Shown here one piece after another: positions 1 to 4,901 of a stretch of 6,640 nucleotides of DNA. A program made the translations under genes and the position numbers. The notes below the pieces were generated by a model. It was not told where the DNA came from and ran no database searches. It worked only from the letters and a program-made list of their open reading frames with translations. Source of the DNA: Candidatus Hecatellales archaeon ex4484_218. Its GTDB lineage: Archaea; Thermoproteota; Bathyarchaeia; Hecatellales; Hecatellaceae. The stretch covers positions 1 through 6,640 of the forward strand of contig NJEB01000077.1 in assembly GCA_002254975.1 (NCBI GenBank), read 5' to 3'. How positions within the stretch are numbered: the stretch's first letter is position 1; each line of letters starts with the position of its first letter.

Positions 1-510
1 GGGTGTGATGTAGGCTTCAACAATAGCACCAATCAGTAGTAGAGGTAGAACTTTAAAAAGGTAAATTTTAAAACAATTTTTAATCTCTAAACTAACACTA
101 TCCATTCCTTTAAATCTACGTATAACAGCTAAGCCAACTCTAACACCTAAACTAGCACTTAAAAAAACTGCAGGCAACTCAAAAACTCCATGAGGTAGAA
201 TGGCTGCAAAAAAGTATAAAACTCCATTTAAACCCATTCTAGCAACAGCATCATAAGCAACCAAACCAACCAAAAACCCATTAAACAAAATAAACAGTAA
301 AGGTGGTATAGCTAAAACAACACCAAGTGGAATAATAATAAAACTTTTAAATGCATTGTTAGAAAAAATTAAAGCAAAAAGTAGGAAAGGATTTAACTTT
401 AAAACTTCCTCACCAAAAATTTCTTTTAAAGTTTTAAGCAAAAAATAAAATTTTTCACCATTTAAATAACCATAAAAAGCTGAAAAAACAAAAATAATAG
501 GTGTAATCGT
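1..510 (-). other. SpoIIM/DUF95 integral membrane domain, C-terminal part of the fused frame (incomplete)
   Basis: From about precursor residue 873 onward the protein turns strongly hydrophobic. It shows the order typical of SpoIIM/DUF95 proteins: a first membrane segment (IIFVFSAFYGYL), a soluble helix, FALIFSNNAF, a long hydrophobic stretch with LLLFILFNGFLVGLV, and the hallmark LPHGVFELPA (977-986), followed by SASLGVRVG. In archaea these proteins are small stand-alone membrane proteins of unclear function; in Bacillus SpoIIM acts in engulfment. At least four membrane segments are visible, and the domain continues past base 1. An ATG at 520-522 sits exactly at the junction and could in principle start a separate SpoIIM protein, but no Shine-Dalgarno precedes it and the frame is shared with the radical SAM part. 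Confidence 0.85.
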
Positions 511-3126
511 TAAATCCCTCATCTGAAAATCAGGATGAAAAACTAAAAGTGAATAGGGAATTTCCGAGTTTAAATCAGCAATAAATTTTGCGATTTGTTC
601 AACTTCAACATGGTCAACATAACCTGAAACAAGTAAGGTTGTAGCTGTTAAAACTGGGACATCCTTTCTTTCCCCGTAAAATTCTTTAGCTATAAGCTCA
701 AAATTTTCAAAAGCTCTACGGTTAGGCACGCCACTTAAAGCTAAAGCCAAATCTGGGTTAAAAGCTTTTAAATCAAATTTAATGTTTCCACCACTTTCTA
801 AAGCTAGTTGAGCAGCCTCACGAACAAGTTTAGGGTTTCCACAACCATTCCATTCAAAACAAATCCTAATAATTCTTTTTTCATCTTTTTCCTCCAAAAT
901 TTTTTTAGAAGCTTTAACAGCAAAAGGTAGTTGAGGTTCAGGAGAACCACCAAAATAACATATACAACTATACCGTTTATCCTCTAAAACTTGTTGAACA
1001 AACCTATCAATCTTCACAACATAACCTTCATCAAATCTTTTATGACTAAAATTTTGACAAAAAAGACAGTTAAAATTGCATCCATAAAAGAAAACAGCTA
1101 AATTATAGTAACCTATCTCAGCACCCTTTGTATAGGCATATTTAGGATAACCTAAACCAGTTCCAGCAGGACAAAACCATGCAGCACAACAGTTTTTTAC
1201 AATAATACAGTTTGCTATAAAGTTGTGTGCATTTTCAATAGTTACGTCGTAAACGTAACTATCTAAACTCTCTAAAAATTCTATACTCCTAATTTTCTCA
1301 ACATAAACATTCGAATTCAAAATTTTTCTTAACCCCTCATAGACGTAGTCCCCTTTAAGGAAGCTTAAATTATCCATAACCTTTTTTAAAACCTCAGAAT
1401 TTGGATTACGTAGATGTTTCTCATACCTACTTATGGACACTGGAAACCTGTAAAGATGGTTTTTTGGTAACTTGTAATGTTTTCTAAGAGCTTTTAAAAC
1501 TTCTGCAGAAATTTTTGGGAGTTTCTCATAAAAACCTAAACTTCTCTCAGTTTTAATATTTTTGATGGTCTTAAGCTTAGACTTTTTCTCGGAACTTAAT
1601 TTAATCCACTTAGACAGTTCCTTTAAACTTTTAATTGAACGAACCTCAACCTTAAAAAGTTTAACATGCTTATCAAATCTTATTTTAGCTGGAACACCTA
1701 ATTTTCTTAAAAGAAAATTAAGTACCTCGGCTTCTTCATCAGTTTGGAATGGTATTATAAGATATGGGTGAGGATTCAATGTTAAAGTTCCATCTCCATC
1801 AATCAATCCTGAAATAAATGCTCCTATATACGATTCAGGGAGCCAACCGATGTTAAATGGAATTTCATCATTGAGAATTAAGTTTTTATAAGCGGATACA
1901 AATACAGGGTTTGTATCTTCCAAGACTTTAAGATTGCTTTTTGTTACTATAGTTTTAACTTTACCTTTTTTAACACCCAAAGACCTACTGTACTCGTGTA
2001 ATATAGAATTTGGAAAGAGTTTCTTATATTTATCCTTAAAGATATTTAGTAAATTAACGTTAGAGTTAGAGAAACAGAAGAGGTTTTTATCCTCCCTAAT
2101 ATGACCATCTGCATAAATTAAACCCATTAAATATAGATAGTTCTCGTCAAGTTTCAGTCTTCCAAGTTTTATTGGTTTTTTTACTCCATACACATAAATT
2201 CTTTTCTTAATCTCTTCTAAGTCTAAGCCTAGGAAATTTGCAATCTTTTTTATCTCACCTAAACTTAGATGTTTATTTGTTTTTGGGTTTAGCTTCGATT
2301 TTAAGGTTGAATAATTTAAACCAATTTTACTTGATAAAACCTTTATAGAGAGATTTTTTCTTTGAATTTTTTTCTTTAACCAAGCAACAAAATTTTTATC
2401 ATAAATTTTTATGGAATCTGGAAGAAGGTCAAAAATATATGGGATATTATTAACATTGTTTAGATTAATCTTTTTAACGCAAAAAACCTTATCTCCAACT
2501 TTTAATTCCTCAGCTTTAACATACTTAGGAAAAATGTCATCAACCAAAACCTCATGGTCAGGTGTTAGAATTAGCTTAAGACCGCTTTCGGTTACAATTT
2601 TAACAAGTTTTGAAACCTTAAATTTCTGGGTAAAAATAATCTTGTTAGGTTTAATTTTCCAATTATCCATTGAAAAACATGAAAAATCATCTAAATAGTG
2701 CTTCTCAACTAAGCTAGAAATTTTAGCAATTTTACCATTAGAAAGAATTACTTTTGTCTCTCCAACCACACAGTTTGTTACGTGGGGGTCTGGGTAGGTG
2801 TAAAGAACAGCTTGGTTTGAATTAGCTAAACTTTTAAGTTTTCCATCAACATTTTCTCTAAGCCCACAAAAACCTTTTTCACCCTTACCTATAACACATT
2901 CATTGGAACATAGGTTACATGGGATTCCACCCATAGTTTTAGGTGGTTTAGCTGGTAAACCATATTTAATCCTACTTTTTCTATGAGCCTCAAAAATGTA
3001 AGGATAAACTTTTTCCGGTTTTTCCCGAATACAATCTACACAAACACCCAAAATTTCAGCTATATTAACATCTTCCCTACCGCAAACTTTACATTGCTTT
3101 TTTGTAAATTTACTAGAAAAGGTCAT
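1..3126 (-). CDS. PflA-like radical SAM protein with intein, fused in frame to a SpoIIM membrane domain (3' end outside window)
   Basis: An open frame of 1042 codons starts at ATG 3126 and runs off the left edge; every codon was read and no stop found. Residues 12-32 carry two CX2C pairs (zinc-ribbon-like). Residues 70-90 have CNLCSNEC followed by GFCGLR, as in archaeal COG1180-type proteins. An intein occupies residues 119-645. The radical SAM core follows: the CX3CX2C cluster in GCNFNCLFCQN (C683, C687, C690) should bind a 4Fe-4S cluster, CYFGGSPEPQ (723-732) is the SAM-side Gly-rich motif, and KFDLKA and SLLVFHPDF are later barrel strands. At about residue 872 the frame passes directly into a SpoIIM domain. 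The substrate is unknown; relatives include glycyl-radical activating enzymes and AmmeMemoRadiSam-type enzymes. The fusion appears to remove the usual end of the radical SAM barrel, so a natural fusion, a deletion or an assembly chimera are all possible. The start is the first Met before the first CX2C pair; no clear Shine-Dalgarno is seen. Confidence 0.88.
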   Translation of the reverse strand, partial: MTFSSKFTKKQCKVCGREDVNIAEILGVCVDCIREKPEKVYPYIFEAHRKSRIKYGLPAKPPKTMGGIPCNLCSNECVIGKGEKGFCGLRENVDGKLKSLANSNQAVLYTYPDPHVTNCVVGETKVILSNGKIAKISSLVEKHYLDDFSCFSMDNWKIKPNKIIFTQKFKVSKLVKIVTESGLKLILTPDHEVLVDDIFPKYVKAEELKVGDKVFCVKKINLNNVNNIPYIFDLLPDSIKIYDKNFVAWLKKKIQRKNLSIKVLSSKIGLNYSTLKSKLNPKTNKHLSLGEIKKIANFLGLDLEEIKKRIYVYGVKKPIKLGRLKLDENYLYLMGLIYADGHIREDKNLFCFSNSNVNLLNIFKDKYKKLFPNSILHEYSRSLGVKKGKVKTIVTKSNLKVLEDTNPVFVSAYKNLILNDEIPFNIGWLPESYIGAFISGLIDGDGTLTLNPHPYLIIPFQTDEEAEVLNFLLRKLGVPAKIRFDKHVKLFKVEVRSIKSLKELSKWIKLSSEKKSKLKTIKNIKTERSLGFYEKLPKISAEVLKALRKHYKLPKNHLYRFPVSISRYEKHLRNPNSEVLKKVMDNLSFLKGDYVYEGLRKILNSNVYVEKIRSIEFLESLDSYVYDVTIENAHNFIANCIIVKNCCAAWFCPAGTGLGYPKYAYTKGAEIGYYNLAVFFYGCNFNCLFCQNFSHKRFDEGYVVKIDRFVQQVLEDKRYSCICYFGGSPEPQLPFAVKASKKILEEKDEKRIIRICFEWNGCGNPKLVREAAQLALESGGNIKFDLKAFNPDLALALSGVPNRRAFENFELIAKEFYGERKDVPVLTATTLLVSGYVDHVEVEQIAKFIADLNSEIPYSLLVFHPDFQMRDLTITPIIFVFSAFYGYLNGEKFYFLLKTLKEIFGEEVLKLNPFLLFALIFSNNAFKSFIIIPLGVVLAIPPLLFILFNGFLVGLVAYDAVARMGLNGVLYFFAAILPHGVFELPAVFLSASLGVRVGLAVIRRFKGMDSVSLEIKNCFKIYLFKVLPLLLIGAIVEAYITP
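1192..2772 (-). mobile_element. Intein with LAGLIDADG homing endonuclease (527 aa), inserted in the radical SAM gene
   Basis: The intein is in frame. Its N-terminal block is C-V-V-G-E-T-K-V (Cys1 at bases 2770-2772). Block B is LTPDHEV with the TxxH pattern (intein residues 70-73). The C-terminal blocks are VYDVTIENAHNF and ANCIIVKN, followed by Cys+1. Splicing would join DPHVTN to CCAAWFCPAG, which restores a conserved motif of the host family. The penultimate residue is Lys instead of the usual His. Two LAGLIDADG motifs are present, LMGLIYADG (precursor 333-341) and ISGLIDGDG (438-446), each keeping the catalytic last Asp (D340, D445), so the endonuclease looks intact. A helix-turn-helix-like segment precedes the endonuclease (precursor about 247-306), and another XRE-like segment follows it (about 540-586). 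There are no internal stops, so the element looks functional. Confidence 0.93.
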
Positions 3127-3140
3127 TCAACCCAAAAATA

Positions 3141-3150
3141 AAATATTAAA
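3141..3150 (-). promoter_or_regulatory. Possible TATA box for the radical SAM gene
   Basis: The minus strand reads TTTAATATTT here, about 20 bases upstream of the ATG at 3126. This is a TATA-like element, but the spacing is slightly short for a leaderless start, and the whole region is AT-rich. The call is weak. Confidence 0.25.
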
Positions 3151-3161
3151 ACTAAAGATTT

Positions 3162-3195
3162 TAGGTTTTCCCAAACCTAGTTTAGGAGTAAACTA
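3162..3195. repeat. Two adjoining hairpins between the HEPN remnant and the radical SAM gene
   Basis: Bases 3162-3168 (TAGGTTT) pair perfectly with 3173-3179 (AAACCTA) around a 4-base loop. Bases 3178-3183 (TAGTTT) pair with 3190-3195 (AAACTA) around a 6-base loop. The two inverted repeats share two bases, so they cannot both form fully. On the minus strand they follow the HEPN stop and a run of six T, so they may help end that transcript. They also lie just upstream of the radical SAM promoter region and could be an operator. The role is inferred only. Confidence 0.45.
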
Positions 3196-3200
3196 AAAAA

Positions 3201-3509
3201 TTATTTCCAAATTCTTTCTAAAACTTCTTTCATCAATTTTACAGCTTCTTTTGCCTCATTTAAAATTCTTTTACTTATTTTTTCATCATAGATTTCCCAT
3301 GGAGTTAAACCTTTTAATGGTTCACCATAGGTTGTTCTTCCATGTTCAGGTGCAAGTTCATGAGCAATCTCTCCAATTCTATTAACTTTTTTTCTTAAAT
3401 CTTTTGGAAGTTTTTTTAAAATTTTTTTAAGTTCTAAACTTGGGTCATGACTCCAACTTGGAATCATGTAAACAGCTATAATTGCTTTTGCAGCATTTTC
3501 TACGGAAAG
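3201..3509 (-). pseudogene. HEPN-domain protein remnant, N-terminus missing
   Basis: The open frame gives the C-terminal two-thirds of an archaeal HEPN protein: VENAAKAIIAVY, IPSWSHDP, ELAPEHGRTTYGEP and LKGLTPWEIY are in the order expected for the family, which partners minimal nucleotidyltransferases in toxin-antitoxin-like pairs. The first ATG (3467) lies inside the conserved core, after ENAAKAIIAVY. Upstream of the core the frame meets TAG at 3510-3512, with no ATG, GTG or TTG between. Full-length relatives have roughly 40 further residues here. The gene is therefore truncated, or translated only by frameshifting from the overlapping nucleotidyltransferase frame, which ends at 3500. A shortened 88-residue protein from 3467 would lack the first core helix. 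It ends in TAA followed by a T-rich stretch on its own strand. Confidence 0.72.
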
Positions 3510-3865
3510 CTAATTCTTCTAAAAAGTTTTGAAACATTTCCTCTATCATACAAAATTTTTGCATCATAAGCTATGTTTAACAATAATGGTGTAACCTTTA
3601 AATCTTCTTTTAAAATATCTTTTTCATCAACATCGATTAAGGTTAGGTCCGTCTTTAAACATTTATGCAGGGTGTCGTAGATAAGTCTTCTTCTCATAAT
3701 TTTTTTAGGCCAATTTCTAACTACAACAAAAAAGTCTAAGTCACTTTTATTCTTAAACTCATCTCTAGCAAAACTACCAAAAACAGCAACAGTAACTACT
3801 TTATCCCCAAATTTTTTTAAAAGTTTTTGAGCAGCCTCCTTAAGTTTGCTCTCATTAATAGACAA
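3500..3865 (-). CDS. Minimal nucleotidyltransferase (MNT), partner of the HEPN protein, altered C-terminus
   Basis: The 121-residue product has the polymerase-beta-type signature: GSFAR at 30-34, SDLDF with D42 and D44 as metal ligands, and a later strand TDLTLID that may supply the third carboxylate. In this family such proteins act as antitoxins that nucleotidylate a HEPN ribonuclease; here that is inferred from the pairing. The start is TTG at 3865, preceded by GAGG with 8 bases between; an in-frame TAG lies seven codons upstream. The C-terminus (SKLFRRISFP) does not look like the family. In the +1 frame the same DNA reads EEMFQNFLEELAFRR, which resembles the normal MNT tail after ILYDR. 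A one-base indel near 3550 would explain this. The catalytic core is intact. Confidence 0.82.
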   Translation of the reverse strand: MSINESKLKEAAQKLLKKFGDKVVTVAVFGSFARDEFKNKSDLDFFVVVRNWPKKIMRRRLIYDTLHKCLKTDLTLIDVDEKDILKEDLKVTPLLLNIAYDAKILYDRGNVSKLFRRISFP

Positions 3866-3897
3866 AACATCATCCTCATAAAACTAAACCTACAACA

Positions 3898-3906
3898 TAA
3901 ATAAAA
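3898..3906 (-). promoter_or_regulatory. Possible TATA box for the nucleotidyltransferase gene
   Basis: The minus strand reads TTTTATTTA about 37 bases upstream of the TTG at 3865. A transcript starting about 26 bases downstream would have a leader of roughly 10 bases ending in the GAGG site. It is plausible, but AT-rich DNA gives many such matches. Confidence 0.3.
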
Positions 3907-3940
3907 CTCTTACCAAAATCTCAATTTTTACAGACAATTT

Positions 3941-3976
3941 TAAAACCAAAAAGGGAAAAGAAATGTGTTAAAAAAG
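3941..3976 (-). terminator. T-rich terminator-like tract after the RAM gene
   Basis: Directly after the TAA of the RAM gene, the minus strand has TTTTTT, then TTTCTTTTCCCTTTTTGGTT. Archaeal termination often uses such T-tracts without a hairpin. It separates the RAM gene from the nucleotidyltransferase/HEPN pair. Confidence 0.4.
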
Positions 3977-3980
3977 GGAG

Positions 3981-4220
3981 TTATTCTGTTGGTTCAATTA
4001 CTATCATTGTTAGGGTTGACCTAACCTTATTAAGTCTTCTAATACTCCATGTAACAACTTCTTTAAGTTTTTCCATGTTTTCAGCTTGAACTTTAGCTAT
4101 AATATCATAAACACCATAAACCGTGTAGGCTTCAACCACATTTTTAATCTTTTTAATCTCTTTTAAAACAGCATCCTCAGCTCCAATCTCAGAATTGATA
4201 AGAACAAAAGCTGTAGGCAA
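3981..4220 (-). CDS. Stand-alone Lrp/AsnC ligand-binding (RAM) domain protein
   Basis: The 79-residue product consists only of the RAM fold: PTAFVLINSEIGAED, a helix, VVEAYTVYGVYDIIAKV, a helix with WSIRRLNKVRSTLTMIVIE. Single-domain proteins of this kind are common in archaea; they form oligomers, bind amino acids or similar ligands, and may modulate full-length Lrp regulators, since they have no DNA-binding domain. The frame is open further upstream to an ATG at 4301, but that extension (Lys-Asn-Arg-Asn-Thr..., aromatic-rich) is unlike the family and would overlap the protease gene. TTG at 4220 is the best start: AGGGTGA (4226-4232) sits 5 bases before it and the protein then begins MPTAFVLIN as in relatives. 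GTG at 4229 is an alternative. Confidence 0.88.
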   Translation of the reverse strand: MPTAFVLINSEIGAEDAVLKEIKKIKNVVEAYTVYGVYDIIAKVQAENMEKLKEVVTWSIRRLNKVRSTLTMIVIEPTE

Positions 4221-4241
4221 ATTTTTCACCCTAAAATAATC

Positions 4242-4248
4242 GTATAAA
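4242..4248 (-). promoter_or_regulatory. TATA-like element upstream of the RAM gene
   Basis: The minus strand reads TTTATAC in the 58-base gap between the protease stop and the TTG start, centred about 25 bases upstream of it. That suggests the RAM gene has its own promoter. With this spacing the Shine-Dalgarno at 4226-4232 would hardly be transcribed, so promoter and ribosome site may serve alternative transcripts, or one of the two calls is wrong. Confidence 0.35.
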
Positions 4249-4278
4249 CAAAACCATTTATAGATTTCCCAAAAATGT

Positions 4279-4704
4279 TTACCAGTATTCCGGTTTTTCA
4301 CTTTTTCTTAGTTTAGTTGAACCTCTAAATTTCCATAAACCTTTTAATGGTGAATCAATAATTATGTTAAGAGCTTCTATTGCAGCATCACTTAAAAGAA
4401 CTTCTCTTTCAATTTCTGATATAACAAGATTACATGTACATTTTGAACTTTCATCTTCAACTATTACAGTTACATCAACACCATCCCCAAGACAAAACAT
4501 TTTAACAGGTCCACCAGCAGTTTCATAACTTTTAACCCTTACACCTTTAGGTAAACTAGGTCAAATCTCAAATTCTTCTGCAAGCCTAACTGGAACAATA
4601 CATTCAGGTTTTTCTGTTTCATAACCAACATTTAAAAGTGCAACCGTATCCACTTCTCTGTTGGTTTGTAAACTTTTAAGTTTTACCTTTACTCTTACAC
4701 CCAC
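4279..4704 (-). pseudogene. Clan AA aspartic protease-like protein interrupted by one in-frame TGA
   Basis: Reading from GTG 4704, preceded by AGGAGG (4715-4720), gives 140 sense codons in one frame with a single stop, TGA at 4561-4563 (codon 48). Both sides look like one archaeal retropepsin-like protein: VALLNVGYETEKPE and VPVRLAEEFEI before the stop; PSLPKGVRV, SYETAGG, VISEIEREVLLSDAAIEAL and GLWKFRG with final EKPEYW after it. Relatives, from memory, have Trp at the stop position (LWP), so TGG to TGA is the simplest change. The usual catalytic Asp of the DTG motif is Asn here (NVG), a substitution I believe recurs in this archaeal group, so protease activity is doubtful even without the stop. 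A 73-residue C-terminal fragment could start at ATG 4500. Its context is a leftward cluster with the 41-codon ORF upstream. Confidence 0.78.
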
Positions 4705-4801
4705 TAACCTTTTTCCTCCTAACCTTAACTTCAACTATATGGCCAATCCTAGAATGTTTTTTAACTTCTCTTATTCGGCCAATCCTTAACCTAGCAACCA
4801 T
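4676..4801 (-). CDS. Small basic ORF (41 aa) overlapping the protease start, unknown function
   Basis: An ATG at 4801 opens a 41-codon frame rich in Arg and Lys (RLRIGRIREVKKHSRIGHIV, then EVKVRRKK). I do not recognise it. It lies 9 bases after the expected start of a transcript from the TATA-like box at 4833-4839. It overlaps the protease start by 29 bases, and the AGGAGG of the protease lies inside it; both facts fit translational coupling. The frame also reads plausibly as protein upstream of the ATG (PETTIRFGFLEKDGIF), but there is no start codon there, so a decayed longer gene is possible. It may equally be a chance ORF. Confidence 0.35.
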   Translation of the reverse strand: MVARLRIGRIREVKKHSRIGHIVEVKVRRKKVSGCKSKGKT

Positions 4802-4832
4802 AAATATCCCATCTTTTTCTAGGAATCCAAAC

Positions 4833-4839
4833 CTTATAG
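4833..4839 (-). promoter_or_regulatory. TATA-like promoter element of the leftward cluster
   Basis: The minus strand reads CTATAAG, centred about 35 bases upstream of the ATG at 4801. A transcript beginning about 26 bases downstream would carry a leader of about 9 bases and then the 41-codon ORF and the protease gene. Confidence 0.4.
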
Positions 4840-4852
4840 TTGTTTCTGGTTG

Positions 4853-4869
4853 TAGGTTAAGCTTACCTA
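4853..4869. repeat. Imperfect palindrome in the divergent promoter region
   Basis: TAGGTTAAGCTTACCTA is symmetrical except for one extra T in the left arm, centred on AAGCTT. It lies between the leftward TATA-like box (4833-4839) and the nnr TATA-like box (4872-4879), where a regulator could affect both. The binding role is inferred. Confidence 0.35.
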
Positions 4870-4871
4870 AA

Positions 4872-4879
4872 TTTTAAAC
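4872..4879 (+). promoter_or_regulatory. TATA box of nnr, leaderless arrangement
   Basis: TTTTAAAC is centred about 26 bases upstream of the ATG at 4902, the spacing expected if transcription starts at the first codon. No Shine-Dalgarno is seen before the ATG (the bases are CTAGGTTAATA), which fits a leaderless mRNA. Confidence 0.5.
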
Positions 4880-4901
4880 TTATCAAAAAACTAGGTTAAT
4901 A

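Noticed and set aside
1562..1771. 69-codon plus-strand ORF
   Set aside because: It lies antisense inside the intein; the minus strand carries recognisable intein sequence here, so it is a shadow frame.
2411..2698. 95-codon plus-strand ORF
   Set aside because: It is antisense to intein block B and the following HTH-like segment, with no independent motif or ribosome site.
4221..4301. N-terminal extension of the RAM protein from ATG 4301
   Set aside because: It overlaps the protease stop, does not resemble RAM proteins, and a better start with a Shine-Dalgarno lies at 4220.
4561..4563. TGA as a selenocysteine codon
   Set aside because: The homologous position appears to be Trp, not Cys, and no Sec-insertion hairpin was recognised; a nonsense mutation is simpler.
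3162..4897. TAGGTT/AACCTA occurring near several gene starts, as a possible shared regulatory motif
   Set aside because: The hexamer also occurs often inside coding sequence (for example near 1000, 1108 and 1545), about as expected for this base composition.
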